A DNA stretch of 64,000 nt from Marinobacter goseongensis. Lineage in GTDB: Bacteria; Pseudomonadota; Gammaproteobacteria; Pseudomonadales; Oleiphilaceae. The notes beneath the pieces were generated by a model. The model had not been told where the DNA came from, searched no databases, and worked only from the letters and a program-made list of their open reading frames with translations. The translations under genes and the position numbers were made by a program. The DNA lies in NCBI RefSeq assembly GCF_023156235.1, contig NZ_JAKZAI010000007.1, positions 1 through 64,000 of the forward strand. The letters are read 5' to 3'. How positions within the stretch are numbered: position 1 is the first letter of the stretch; every line of letters starts with the position of its first letter. Positions 55,379 through 64,000 of this stretch are shown one piece after another.

Positions 55379-56705
55379 TGCCGTCCGTGGGATTGGCGAG
55401 AATGTCACAGCACAATATCCTCAGCTCGTCCTGCCGCGGGTTCTGGTGATAATAGCCCAGTGATAGCGTCACGCACATGTAGGCGCCGGTGATGCACAGG
55501 TAGGGCGCTGTCACCTGCAGCCGTTCGGGCTGAGCCAGCGCCTGCCTCAGGTATTGCTGCCGGTACCAATCCGCCTCGGTGGTGCTCTCCAGTGGTCGGA
55601 AGCGGGGGTCCAGGCTGCCTGCCATGGCGTCCGACACCAGTGTGTCGCCGATCTGAACTCCCCGATCATCCACCAGATAACACCGCGACACCGCCGGGTG
55701 CCCCAGCAGGAGGGCGCACGCCTGTGACAGACTGGCGCCGCTATTGAGTTTTTCCACGGTGTTCTGGAAATACCCCGAGAAAAAACGGATCAGTTGCTGG
55801 GTCGGGTCCCGGGTGACCAAACTCTGGCTTTTGTACTCGTTGAGCAGATGATCGAAGTCGGCGGCTTCGGTTGGTATGTCGGCCAACAGGATACTGGGCT
55901 TTCTGAAATAAAAACCCTGGACAAAGTCCACACCGGCGTCGATCGCTATCAGCGCCTGGTCCCGTGTCTCCACACCCTCCAGCAACACCAGGCAGCCGGA
56001 CTGGTGGAGCAGGGACACGATCCCGTTGAGTATCTGTCTGGCCTTGTGGTCGTCAGTGGCCCGGGTCAGCAATTTGCGATCCAGCTTTACGATGTCCGGA
56101 GACAGGTTCCAGATACGCTCGAAATTGGAGTGGCCCGCGCCGAAATCATCGATCGCTGTCAGGCAGCCCAGTTTCTGGTAATAGGCAACCGTTTCCCGCA
56201 GCCGGTCGGCATCGTCCGTGGGCTGTTCCACGATTTCCATGACGATTCGATGTGGGGGCAGCCCGGTTTTCTCCAGCAATTGGCCGAAAAACGCGTCTGC
56301 CCGGCTGCCGCTGGTGACCACTTGCGGCGATACGTTCAGGAACAGCCAGTTGAGTTGATCGTGGAAGCCGGAGTAATTGCGAATGTGCAGGTATCGGCAC
56401 AGCCGGTCGAGCAGCAGGTTCTCTGCGTTGGAGGCTGGCAGTCCGAAAAGGTGGATCGGCAATACCGCCGAATTATCCGTGTCGAAGGCGCGAATCAGTG
56501 CCTCATACCCCACCACCCGTTTATGGGAGATGCTGTAAATCGGTTGCAGTGCCGTTCGAAGGGTCAGGCCCTGGTAGTCTGCTGTCCATGAATCACCTTC
56601 CTTGTTGAGCATGGGGGACAGCAGATCAATATCCGGTGCTGCCATCGTATCAGGAAGGGTTCGCGACATAGGCTCTTCAGGGTCTAAAGACGAAGACATC
56701 GACAT
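55362..56705 (-). CDS. EAL-domain cyclic-di-GMP phosphodiesterase
   Basis: A 447-residue protein with an EAL domain at about residues 45-275. All catalytic positions are present: EALIRA, the Asn in LNVSP, Glu in MEIVEQ, DDFG in AIDDFGAGHSNF, Lys in KLDRKLL, Glu in LEGVET and the Gln in VQGFYF. The remaining 170 residues form a second domain ending in a PAS/Cache-like strand set (LVDDRGVQIGDTL; YLCITGAYMCVTLSLGYYH). It should cleave c-di-GMP in response to a signal. The 3' end overlaps the convergent permease gene by 17 bases. The start could also be the ATG at 56669. Confidence 0.9.
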   Translation of the reverse strand: MSMSSSLDPEEPMSRTLPDTMAAPDIDLLSPMLNKEGDSWTADYQGLTLRTALQPIYSISHKRVVGYEALIRAFDTDNSAVLPIHLFGLPASNAENLLLDRLCRYLHIRNYSGFHDQLNWLFLNVSPQVVTSGSRADAFFGQLLEKTGLPPHRIVMEIVEQPTDDADRLRETVAYYQKLGCLTAIDDFGAGHSNFERIWNLSPDIVKLDRKLLTRATDDHKARQILNGIVSLLHQSGCLVLLEGVETRDQALIAIDAGVDFVQGFYFRKPSILLADIPTEAADFDHLLNEYKSQSLVTRDPTQQLIRFFSGYFQNTVEKLNSGASLSQACALLLGHPAVSRCYLVDDRGVQIGDTLVSDAMAGSLDPRFRPLESTTEADWYRQQYLRQALAQPERLQVTAPYLCITGAYMCVTLSLGYYHQNPRQDELRILCCDILANPTDGIRRLD

Positions 56706-57263
56706 CAGCGCGGGCCGGTCGAACTGTAGATAAATATTGCAGATGCCTGTTCAGGGACGAGGTGTCAGCAATGCAGTTGCGAAAGATTGCCAAAAACTAC
56801 GCGGTATTGCCACCCGTTAATGTAAAAAACCGGGAAAAGAGTGAGGTGAGTGTGATCGATGCCGCCGGGGCGGACAATGCAGCGGCCCTGTTCAGGCCGC
56901 CAGAGCATCAGTTGTTGCTGGGTACGACAACGCTTTCGTCGAATTCAATTTCCATCTTCAAGCCTCTCGGTCAATGAGTCACCCAACCGGGTTTCAAGTA
57001 TGGGTAAAGTCTATCGCATTGATCATTTCCAACAATCCGTATTACCCGTATCAGACCTTTGATATAGCGGTTAACCGAAGTGAAGGTCGGCAGGGCTGGT
57101 CCGGTGGAAGCGCCCATAATGGGAAATCTGAACTTTCCGGGTGGGGTTCGGTCAGAAATTCTGATGTTGGTATCCAAAACATTTTGGTTGGTTTTGGCCG
57201 CCTGCCTTTCTAGACTTGATCATCGAGAATGTAAATCAATCAGGGAGCGAGGTTTTTCTCTTC
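56706..57263. other. 558-base region with no firm gene
   Basis: Between the divergent EAL and cytochrome genes. It contains only short frames, the best at 56762-56977. A 59-base stretch near 57078-57150 is purine-rich; no clear promoter, terminator or RNA gene was recognised. Confidence 0.5.
56762..56977 (+). CDS. doubtful small ORF
   Basis: A 71-codon frame with a GTG start behind GGGACGAG (an ATG three codons on is also available). The product (MQLRKIAKNYAVLPP ...) has no recognisable domain, signal peptide or membrane segment. It sits alone in a long intergenic gap. It may be a chance frame. Confidence 0.25.
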   Translation: MSAMQLRKIAKNYAVLPPVNVKNREKSEVSVIDAAGADNAAALFRPPEHQLLLGTTTLSSNSISIFKPLGQ

Positions 57264-57815
57264 ATGCAAATCCGCAATTCGTCCAGCCAGTTTGGCGTGG
57301 TCAGTATCGTGGCGCACTGGCTGGTGGCGATCGCCGTATTTGGTCTGTTCGGCCTTGGCTATTACATGGTGGGTCTTTCGTATTACGACGAGTGGTACCG
57401 GCTTGGTCCGGACGTTCACCGAAGCATCGGGATCCTGCTGTTCATCGCTGTGGTGTTGCGGGTGGTCTGGCGCCTGATGAATCCGACGCCCCGCCCGTTG
57501 CCGAGCCACCAGCGTTGGGAAGTGCTCGCGGCGCACGTTACCCACGGGCTTTTGTATGTGCTGCTGTTCGTCGCCATGGTCAGCGGCTACCTCATTTCCA
57601 CCGCTGACGGCTCCGCGATCAGCGTATTCAACTGGTTTGATGTACCGTCCGTAACCGGGCGGGTGAAAGGTATGGAGGACATCGCCGGAGAGGTGCACTA
57701 CTGGGCCACCTGGGCAATTGTCGTGCTGGCTGTGATTCACGCCCTGGCGGCGATCAAACACCATGTGCTGGACAAAGACGACACCCTGCGCCGGATGCTG
57801 GGTATTTACCGATAG
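57264..57815 (+). CDS. cytochrome b561-family protein
   Basis: A 183-residue membrane cytochrome of the prokaryotic b561 type. Four hydrophobic segments carry the haem-ligand histidines in VAHWLVAIAV, DVHRSIGILL, HVTHGLLYV and EVHYWATWAIVVLAVIHALAAIKHH (split). It probably passes electrons between quinol and a periplasmic partner. The ATG at 57264 is chosen over a TTG upstream. A YceI gene follows after 67 bases, a common pairing. Confidence 0.9.
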   Translation: MQIRNSSSQFGVVSIVAHWLVAIAVFGLFGLGYYMVGLSYYDEWYRLGPDVHRSIGILLFIAVVLRVVWRLMNPTPRPLPSHQRWEVLAAHVTHGLLYVLLFVAMVSGYLISTADGSAISVFNWFDVPSVTGRVKGMEDIAGEVHYWATWAIVVLAVIHALAAIKHHVLDKDDTLRRMLGIYR

Positions 57816-57882
57816 TGTTTGCAATCCCTGAATCGAATATCGACTCGCCCCTGATCGGGCTGTTTCATCAAAGGAGAGTGTT

Positions 57883-58467
57883 ATGAAAAAACTGTTGCTG
57901 GCTTCTGCCGTATCCCTGTCGCTTGTCGGGGCTGTTCAGGCTTCGGAACACACTGGCACCTACGCGTTCGACAAGAAAGGCGCTCACCAGTTTGTCACCT
58001 TCAAGATTTCCCACCTGGGCTATAGCTGGCTCTATGGTCGTTTCAACGATTTCGATGGCCAGTTCGTGTATGACGCGGAGAACCCGGAAAACAGCTCAGT
58101 GGAGGTCAGCATTGACACCAGCAGCGTGGATTCCAACCACGCCGAACGCGACAAGCATTTGCGCAACGAGGATTTCCTCTACGTGGATGAGTACCCGCAA
58201 GCCACTTTCAAAAGCACCCGGATCGTGCTGGACGACGATGGCGACGAGGCCGATATCATCGGTGACTTCACACTCCGGGGTGTTACCCGGGAAATTACTC
58301 TGGAAGCGGAACTGCTGGGCCATGGCGAAGACCCCTGGGGCGGCTACCGCATGGGGTTCGAAGCGGAAACCGAGCTGAAGCTGGCGGATTTCGGCATTCC
58401 CATGGATCTCGGTAAAGCCTCTGAGACCGTCCACATCGAGATTTCGGTAGAGGGCATTCGCCAATAA
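57883..58467 (+). CDS. YceI-family periplasmic lipid-binding protein
   Basis: A 194-residue exported protein: AAAGGAG, then a signal peptide ([20 protein letters not shown]). The YceI lipocalin-like fold is clear ([51 protein letters not shown] split over residues 85-112; [13 protein letters not shown]). Members bind isoprenoid quinone-like lipids in the periplasm, which fits the neighbouring cytochrome b561. Confidence 0.93.
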   Translation: MKKLLLASAVSLSLVGAVQASEHTGTYAFDKKGAHQFVTFKISHLGYSWLYGRFNDFDGQFVYDAENPENSSVEVSIDTSSVDSNHAERDKHLRNEDFLYVDEYPQATFKSTRIVLDDDGDEADIIGDFTLRGVTREITLEAELLGHGEDPWGGYRMGFEAETELKLADFGIPMDLGKASETVHIEISVEGIRQ

Positions 58468-58478
58468 GCTGGCCTGCA

Positions 58479-58527
58479 GGTCAGACTGGCCGGTTCCGGA
58501 TCAGACCCGGAACCGGCCAGTCTGACC
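58479..58527. repeat. perfect 21-base inverted repeat at convergent 3' ends
   Basis: Arms at 58479-58499 and 58507-58527 are exact reverse complements, separated by seven bases. The right arm is part of the last seven codons of the chemoreceptor gene on the minus strand; the left arm repeats that coding sequence in inverse orientation, 11 bases after the yceI stop. It can act as a terminator for yceI (short TTT only). Confidence 0.8.
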
Positions 58528-60138
58528 TTTGAGATCATCCGCATAACCCGCAAGGGATTTGCTGATGGAATCGATTCCCTCCGAGCGACGCGCGCTCTCC
58601 GCCGCAAGATCGTTGATCTCAGTCACGCTGCGATTGATCTCATCCACCACCTGGGTTTGCTCTTCAGTGGCCGACGCCACGCTGATGTTCATGTCGCTGA
58701 TGTCCGCCATGGCCGCCAGAATGCCGTTCAGTTCACTTTCGGCTTCGGTGGCCAGCTTTTCGGTTTCCACCGCTTCGTGGCTGCCCGTTTCCATTACCGC
58801 GACGATATCCGATACGCCCGTTTGCAGCGTGGATATCATGGCCTGGATGTCTTCTGTAGATTGCTGGGTGCGCTGAGCAAGGGTGCGTACCTCATCGGCA
58901 ACGACCGCGAACCCTCGCCCCTGCTCGCCGGCCCGCGCCGCTTCGATCGCGGCATTGAGTGCCAGCAGGTTGGTCTGGTCAGCTACGCCGCGGATGACAT
59001 CCAGCACCGAGGTGATGTTCTCCGAATTCTGTGCGAGCTTGCGGATAACGTCCACGGCCTTGTTAATCTGAGACGCCAGGCGCCGTACCTGCTCTGACGA
59101 GCTGCGAATGATGGTGGCGCTGTTGTTGCCCTTCTCCTGCGCTGAACGCGTAATTTCCGCCGCCCGGGAGGCATTGCCCGCCACCTCCTCAATGGCGCTC
59201 TGCATTTCATTGACGGCGGTGGCCACCATGGAAATGGAGTCGGTTTGTTTGCTGATACCGTTGTTGTTGTCCCGTGCTGCGGTGGCCAGTTCCTGCGCAC
59301 CATCATCCAGTTTGTTGCTGAGCTGCTGAATGGCGCCGATCATTGTCTGAAGGTTGGCGAGCACCTGATTGAAGCTGGTGGCCAGTTGGCCGAGATCGTC
59401 ATTGGTCTCCGCCGGGATACGGCGCGTCAGATCGCCTTCTCCCTGGGCGATGTTGTCCAGCTGTCTGCGCAGCACGGCAATGGATCCGATGATCATCCTG
59501 ATGAAGGCCAGGAAGAGAATCACGCCGAGCAAGACCGCCACGGCGGTGGTGGCGAGAATCACCACCGAGCTGTTCTGGCCCTCTGACGATGCTTCCCGGG
59601 CTCTCCCGTGGGCGAGTTCGTCGGCGTGAAGGCCAACTGTGTCGAAATAATCCCGAAGGGTGGAAAACTGAGGGGCTCCCTCGGTCTGCATCAGGGCGCG
59701 GGCGCCCCGGCTGTCACCGGCGGTGGCCATCGCCATCGCGTTCCTTGCCGATTGTTCCCAGCGCTCAAATGCGGCATCAAAACCTGTCAGTATCGAGGCA
59801 ACGCCGGTCCCGGACAGTCGCCTCGATGCCTCGCCCATGCGGTCTTTGGCTTGCTGGACGTTCTCGTCGAAGTCACCGGTAAAACCCTTGGTGGATTCAC
59901 CGGCACGGGCTGCATCAATCAGTGCCATCTGAGCCACCAGCGCCTGGTAAAGGCCACGATCGCCGTTGAGCACCTCACTGACTGCGGGCAGGAACCGTTC
60001 AGCAATGGTGTCTGCATCTGAAACCAGATTCTGCACGGTTCTGACGCTGAACAGGCCGATGATTATCAGGGCAATGGCTGTGATGGCGAAGGGCAGGGCT
60101 ATTTTGGTGCGCAGGCCGATGGAGGTGCTCAAGTTCAT
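58501..60138 (-). CDS. methyl-accepting chemotaxis protein
   Basis: A 545-residue chemoreceptor. Membrane helices at about residues 15-34 and 192-214 enclose a helical periplasmic domain of about 155 residues (four-helix-bundle type), followed by HAMP ([18 protein letters not shown]) and the signalling hairpin ([33 protein letters not shown] split over residues 383-415). No CheR-binding pentapeptide at the C-terminus. Ligand unknown. Its last codons lie in a perfect inverted repeat. Confidence 0.93.
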   Translation of the reverse strand: MNLSTSIGLRTKIALPFAITAIALIIIGLFSVRTVQNLVSDADTIAERFLPAVSEVLNGDRGLYQALVAQMALIDAARAGESTKGFTGDFDENVQQAKDRMGEASRRLSGTGVASILTGFDAAFERWEQSARNAMAMATAGDSRGARALMQTEGAPQFSTLRDYFDTVGLHADELAHGRAREASSEGQNSSVVILATTAVAVLLGVILFLAFIRMIIGSIAVLRRQLDNIAQGEGDLTRRIPAETNDDLGQLATSFNQVLANLQTMIGAIQQLSNKLDDGAQELATAARDNNNGISKQTDSISMVATAVNEMQSAIEEVAGNASRAAEITRSAQEKGNNSATIIRSSSEQVRRLASQINKAVDVIRKLAQNSENITSVLDVIRGVADQTNLLALNAAIEAARAGEQGRGFAVVADEVRTLAQRTQQSTEDIQAMISTLQTGVSDIVAVMETGSHEAVETEKLATEAESELNGILAAMADISDMNISVASATEEQTQVVDEINRSVTEINDLAAESARRSEGIDSISKSLAGYADDLKGQTGRFRV

Positions 60139-60254
60139 GAAAATGCCTACCTGTCAGGAGATTGAGGTTGATTCCCTTTACATTAGCAGCATTTGCGATT
60201 TAATCACGAAACTTCGCCGGCGGGCCCGGGCAACCGGGCCGGGCCGCGGGAAGG

Positions 60255-60509
60255 TCAGGGCAGGTCGGTGGTTTTTGCGGGGTGTTTGATGAATTGTCGG
60301 TCGTCTGATCGGCAAAGATGGCGCTGGCGCCAGAACTGGGCCACGAAGATCACCAGCCAGATTAACAGGCCGGCCCAGAGATAGGGCTCCGCGACCTGGA
60401 AGGTGCCGCTGATGGCAAACTCCACCAGCAGCATCAGCGCCAGAGCTAGTATCGCATTGACCATGGCGGTCACCATGGCTTGCCCGCAGGCTTTGATGTT
60501 CGGTTTCAT
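60255..60509 (-). CDS. small two-helix membrane protein
   Basis: An 84-residue protein with GCGGAA before the ATG. Two hydrophobic segments (about residues 12-33 and 42-60) are followed by a basic tail (FWRQRHLCRSDDRQFIKH). No family recognised. It is on the same strand as the chemoreceptor, 116 bases upstream of it. Confidence 0.6.
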   Translation of the reverse strand: MKPNIKACGQAMVTAMVNAILALALMLLVEFAISGTFQVAEPYLWAGLLIWLVIFVAQFWRQRHLCRSDDRQFIKHPAKTTDLP

Positions 60510-60665
60510 AGTGTTCCGCTTGCTCAGGGTAAAAAACGGTCATCTATTCACTGCAGGCGAGCATACGGGCAGCATTACCGACTCTCCATGCGGGAATTCC
60601 GCTATTGGAAATGGCTATTGACGGTATTCGAAATTTACGGGGTCTCAACTATTGCGTGGCGGTTG

Positions 60666-60695
60666 TTGGTGTATCAGCGCCCGCGTCCATATAAT
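60666..60695 (+). promoter_or_regulatory. probable parC promoter
   Basis: TTGGTG (60666-60671) and a consensus TATAAT (60690-60695) are 18 bases apart, about 85 bases before the parC start. Confidence 0.5.
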
Positions 60696-60778
60696 GTGGC
60701 CTCCGATTCGGTACCGGGCGATTCCGGTGAACGGACACAAAAGCCGGCAGAATTCACAACAGGTAAAAAGAGGCATCC

Positions 60779-63073
60779 ATGCCAGAGTTTCAGACGACGG
60801 ACGAAGGCTTTGAGCGGGTTTCGCTGAGGGACTACACGGAAAAGGCCTACCTCGATTATTCCATGTACGTCATCCTTGATCGTGCGCTCCCGAACGTGGG
60901 TGACGGTCTCAAGCCGGTTCAGCGGCGCATTGTTTACGCCATGTCGGAACTGGGTCTCAAGTCTACCTCCAAGTACAAGAAGTCTGCTCGCACCGTGGGT
61001 GATGTACTGGGTAAGTTTCACCCGCACGGTGACAGCGCCTGCTATGAGGCCATGGTGCTCATGGCCCAGCCGTTCTCCTATCGCTATCCGCTGGTGGATG
61101 GTCAGGGTAACTGGGGCTCTCCGGACGATCCCAAGTCCTTCGCCGCAATGCGGTACACAGAATCCCGGCTGGCGGCCTTTGCCGATGTGCTGCTGAGCGA
61201 GTTGGGCCAGGGTACCGTCGACTGGGTGCCGAACTTTGATGGCACCATGGATGAGCCGTCGGTGTTGCCGGCGCGGTTGCCCCACGTTCTGCTTAACGGC
61301 ACCACCGGCATCGCGGTGGGTATGGCCACCGACATCCCGCCCCACAACGTGCGTGAAGTGACGGCGGCCTGTATTCGCCTGCTCGATGAGCCCGAGGCCA
61401 CCGTTGACGACCTGTGTGAGCACGTTAAAGGTCCGGATTTTCCCACCGAGGCGGAAATCATTACGCCGCGCAAAGACATCCGCCAGATGTATGAGACCGG
61501 TCGCGGCTCCCTGCGCATGCGCGCCAAATGGATGCGGGACAGCGGTGAGATTGTGATTACTGATCTGCCTCACCACGTGTCCGGTGCCCGGGTGCTGGAA
61601 CAGATTGCCCAGCAGATGCAGGCGAAGAAGCTGCCGATGGTGGCGGATCTGCGGGATGAGTCAGATCATGAAAACCCGACTCGCCTGGTGATTGTGCCGC
61701 GCTCCAATCGGGTGGATCTGGATGGGCTGATGGCGCACATGTTTGCCAGCACCGATCTGGAGAAAACCTACCGGGTTAACATCAACGTCATCGGCAACGA
61801 TGGCCGGCCCGCCGTCAAGGGCCTGAAAACGATGCTGACGGAGTGGTTGAGCTTCCGCCGCACTACCGTGACCCGCCGCCTGCAATACCGCCTCGACAAG
61901 GTGCTGGCGCGGCTGCACCTGTTGGAAGGTTTGCTGATTGCCTATCTGAACATCGATGAGGTGATCGAAATCATCCGCAACGAGGACAAGCCCAAGGCCG
62001 AGCTGATGTCGCGCTTCGGGCTGTCGCCGGATCAGGCGGAGGCCATTCTGGAGCTGAAGCTGCGCCACCTGGCCAAGCTTGAGGAAATGAAGATCCGCGG
62101 TGAGCAGGACGAACTGTCCGCCGAGCGTGACGAGCTGCAGTCCATTCTCGGATCAGAAACGCGTTTGCGCGAACTGATCAAATCCGAATTGCTGGCCGAT
62201 GCGCAAACCTACGGCGATGACCGTCGCTCCCCGATCGTTGAGCGTGAGGAGGCCCGCGCCTTCAGTGATCTGGACCTGGTGTCCAACGACCCCGTCACGG
62301 TGGTGCTGTCGGACAAGGGCTGGGTGCGGGCAGCCAAGGGGCATGACATCGAGCCGGAGGGACTGAGTTACAAGTCCGGCGACCGTTTCGCCATGGCCGC
62401 CAGAGGGCGGAACAACCAGCAGGCGATTTTCCTCGACTCGACCGGGCGGGCCTATTCATTGATGGCGCACAGTCTGCCGTCGGCCCGTGGGCAGGGCGAG
62501 CCGTTGACCGGGCGCATCAACCCGCCTTCGGGTGCAACCTTCTCGGGCCTGTTGATGGGCGATCCCTCCCGCAAGGTTCTGCTGGTGACTGACGGCGGGT
62601 ACGGATTCGTCACTTCGCTGGAGGACATGATCAGCAAGAACCGCAACGGCAAGGCCGTGGTCAGTGTGCCCAAAGGCGCCAGGATTATGCCGCCAGTGGT
62701 GGTGCCCGCGACCGACAAGCCGTTGTTCCTCGGTGCGATTTCCAACGAGGGGCGGATGCTGGTGTTCCCGCTCAATGAACTGCCGGAACTGGCCAAAGGC
62801 AAGGGCAACAAACTCATCAGTATTCCCTCGGCGAGGGTTCAGAACCGTGAGGAGTACGTGGTTGCGGTAGCGGTGTTCGCCGAGGATGACAACCTTGAGA
62901 TTCGCGCCGGCAAGCGCAAGATGGGACTGCAGTTCCGTGACCTGGAGCACTATCTGGGCGAGCGTGGCCGCCGGGGCCACAAACTCCCCCGCGGGTTGCA
63001 GCGGGTGGACGGCATTGACGTGATTCCGGCTGCCGGAACGGTCACCGAAGAGGAGTTCACCGACAGTGAGTGA
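60779..63073 (+). CDS. parC: DNA topoisomerase IV subunit A
   Basis: A 764-residue topoisomerase IV subunit that cuts and rejoins DNA. The catalytic Tyr is in [10 protein letters not shown] (near residue 122). The quinolone-resistance region reads [19 protein letters not shown] with the wild-type Ser and Glu of E. coli positions 80 and 84. A C-terminal beta-pinwheel follows ([31 protein letters not shown]). Length is close to E. coli ParC (752). serB starts within its last codons. Confidence 0.97.
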   Translation: MPEFQTTDEGFERVSLRDYTEKAYLDYSMYVILDRALPNVGDGLKPVQRRIVYAMSELGLKSTSKYKKSARTVGDVLGKFHPHGDSACYEAMVLMAQPFSYRYPLVDGQGNWGSPDDPKSFAAMRYTESRLAAFADVLLSELGQGTVDWVPNFDGTMDEPSVLPARLPHVLLNGTTGIAVGMATDIPPHNVREVTAACIRLLDEPEATVDDLCEHVKGPDFPTEAEIITPRKDIRQMYETGRGSLRMRAKWMRDSGEIVITDLPHHVSGARVLEQIAQQMQAKKLPMVADLRDESDHENPTRLVIVPRSNRVDLDGLMAHMFASTDLEKTYRVNINVIGNDGRPAVKGLKTMLTEWLSFRRTTVTRRLQYRLDKVLARLHLLEGLLIAYLNIDEVIEIIRNEDKPKAELMSRFGLSPDQAEAILELKLRHLAKLEEMKIRGEQDELSAERDELQSILGSETRLRELIKSELLADAQTYGDDRRSPIVEREEARAFSDLDLVSNDPVTVVLSDKGWVRAAKGHDIEPEGLSYKSGDRFAMAARGRNNQQAIFLDSTGRAYSLMAHSLPSARGQGEPLTGRINPPSGATFSGLLMGDPSRKVLLVTDGGYGFVTSLEDMISKNRNGKAVVSVPKGARIMPPVVVPATDKPLFLGAISNEGRMLVFPLNELPELAKGKGNKLISIPSARVQNREEYVVAVAVFAEDDNLEIRAGKRKMGLQFRDLEHYLGERGRRGHKLPRGLQRVDGIDVIPAAGTVTEEEFTDSE

Positions 63074-64000
63074 ATTGGTCCTGATCAACGTGTCCGGGCG
63101 TGACAAACCCGGGCTCACCTCGGAAATCACCGGCATTATGGGGCAATACGATGTCCGCATTCTGGATATCGGCCAGGCGGTGATTCACGATCACCTCACC
63201 TGGGGCATCCTGATCGAGATTCCGGATGCGTCCAAAGCCTCTCCGGTGATTCGTGACCTGCTGTTCCGCCTTCATGCGCTGGATCTTCAGGTACGCTTTG
63301 CCCCGATCACCGAGCAGGAATACCAGACCTGGGCCGCCGCCAGAAATCGCGCCTGTTACATCGTGACGTTGCTGTCCAGGGACATCAAGGCTGAGCAGAT
63401 CGCCAGAGTGTCGGCGATCACTGCCCGCCACGGGCTGAACATCGACAACATCAGCCGCCTGTCCGCGCGGCCGTCGCTGAATCCGGCGGAGAACCGCATC
63501 GCCTGTGTCGAGTTCTCGGTGCGCGGCACCCCATCGGATCTCGAGCAGCTGCGGGCAGATTTTCTGCATATCGCCGGTGAAATGAACGTCGACATTGCCT
63601 TTCAGGAGGATTCCATCTTTCGTCGCAATCGCCGGCTTGTGGTTTTCGATATGGACTCCACCCTGATTGAAGCCGAAGTGATTGACGAGCTTGCCCGCGA
63701 GGCCGGCGTGGGCGACCAGGTAGCCGAGATCACCGAGCGTGCCATGCAGGGCGAGCTGGATTTCAGCCAGAGCTTTGCCGAGCGACTGGCGTTGCTCAAG
63801 GGCCTGGACGAGTCGGTACTGGAAGGAATCGCCGCCCGGTTGAAGATGACCGAGGGCGCTGAGCATCTGATCCGCCGCCTCAAGTCCCTGGGCTATCGCA
63901 CCGCGATCCTGTCAGGAGGCTTTACCTATTTTGCCCGCCACCTGCAGCGTAACCTCGGCATTGACTACATCCACGCCAACGAGCTCGAAATCGAGAACGG
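63066..64000 (+). CDS. serB: phosphoserine phosphatase, cut by the window end
   Basis: A GTG overlapping the last eight bases of parC opens a frame of 311 codons that runs off the window; GAGGAG lies ten bases before it. The N-terminal half has ACT-like regulatory sequence ([40 protein letters not shown]). The HAD phosphatase domain follows with the catalytic [19 protein letters not shown] (near 195) and motif [10 protein letters not shown]. It dephosphorylates phosphoserine, the last step of serine synthesis; serA lies 40 kb away in this window. Confidence 0.95.
   Translation, partial: MSELVLINVSGRDKPGLTSEITGIMGQYDVRILDIGQAVIHDHLTWGILIEIPDASKASPVIRDLLFRLHALDLQVRFAPITEQEYQTWAAARNRACYIVTLLSRDIKAEQIARVSAITARHGLNIDNISRLSARPSLNPAENRIACVEFSVRGTPSDLEQLRADFLHIAGEMNVDIAFQEDSIFRRNRRLVVFDMDSTLIEAEVIDELAREAGVGDQVAEITERAMQGELDFSQSFAERLALLKGLDESVLEGIAARLKMTEGAEHLIRRLKSLGYRTAILSGGFTYFARHLQRNLGIDYIHANELEIEN

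Overview
This 64-kb window is chromosomal DNA from a GC-rich, free-living gammaproteobacterium, most likely Marinobacter or a close relative. I infer this from Pseudomonas-like gene blocks (serA beside a D-2-hydroxyglutarate dehydrogenase, parC followed by serB, a full acyclic-terpene atu cluster), a tripartite-transporter operon with a TatT-like lipoprotein, and the mix of chemotaxis and redox proteins. Identification is by reading translations; no database search was possible. No rRNA, tRNA, CRISPR array, prophage or intact insertion sequence was seen. The only mobile trace is a possible transposase C-terminus at the left edge.

Left part (1-20 kb): a Tat-exported PhoX phosphatase with tandem Pho-box repeats; a chemoreceptor; a DUF4870 membrane protein; an OmpA-type protein translationally coupled to a thrombospondin-type-3 lipoprotein; an MFS permease; rlmJ followed by a degenerate ATPase-like protein and an MscS-type channel; a DUF4168 exported protein; and a tightly overlapping operon of histidine kinase, sigma-54 response regulator, EamA permease and GIY-YIG protein. 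Two alpha/beta hydrolases, a YiaD-like OmpA lipoprotein and a small coiled-coil protein follow.

Middle part (20-31.6 kb): an exported subtilisin; serA divergent from a D-2-hydroxyglutarate dehydrogenase that overlaps a sirtuin gene; an ABC1 (UbiB-type) kinase; a fumarylacetoacetase-fold hydrolase; purine salvage (apt plus an NCS2 permease); a TRIC/UPF0126 channel; a membrane-anchored BLUF photoreceptor; and a zinc-free quinone oxidoreductase.

31.6-43.7 kb is a complete atu cluster (atuABCDEFGH on the minus strand, with divergent atuR). It should activate citronellate/geranylate-type acids to CoA esters, dehydrogenate, carboxylate and hydrate them towards isohexenylglutaconyl-CoA products. 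A TetR-type operator lies between atuA and atuR, and a large inverted repeat separates atuE from atuF.

Right part (43.7-64 kb): an operon of TatT-like lipoprotein, DUF6091 binding protein and fused TRAP permease, preceded by a perfect FNR/Anr box; a subtilisin lipoprotein coupled to a PrcB-like lipoprotein; parE; an SLC13 permease whose ribosome-binding site lies in a hairpin; an EAL phosphodiesterase; a cytochrome b561/YceI pair; a second chemoreceptor; parC; and the first ~310 codons of serB, cut by the window end.
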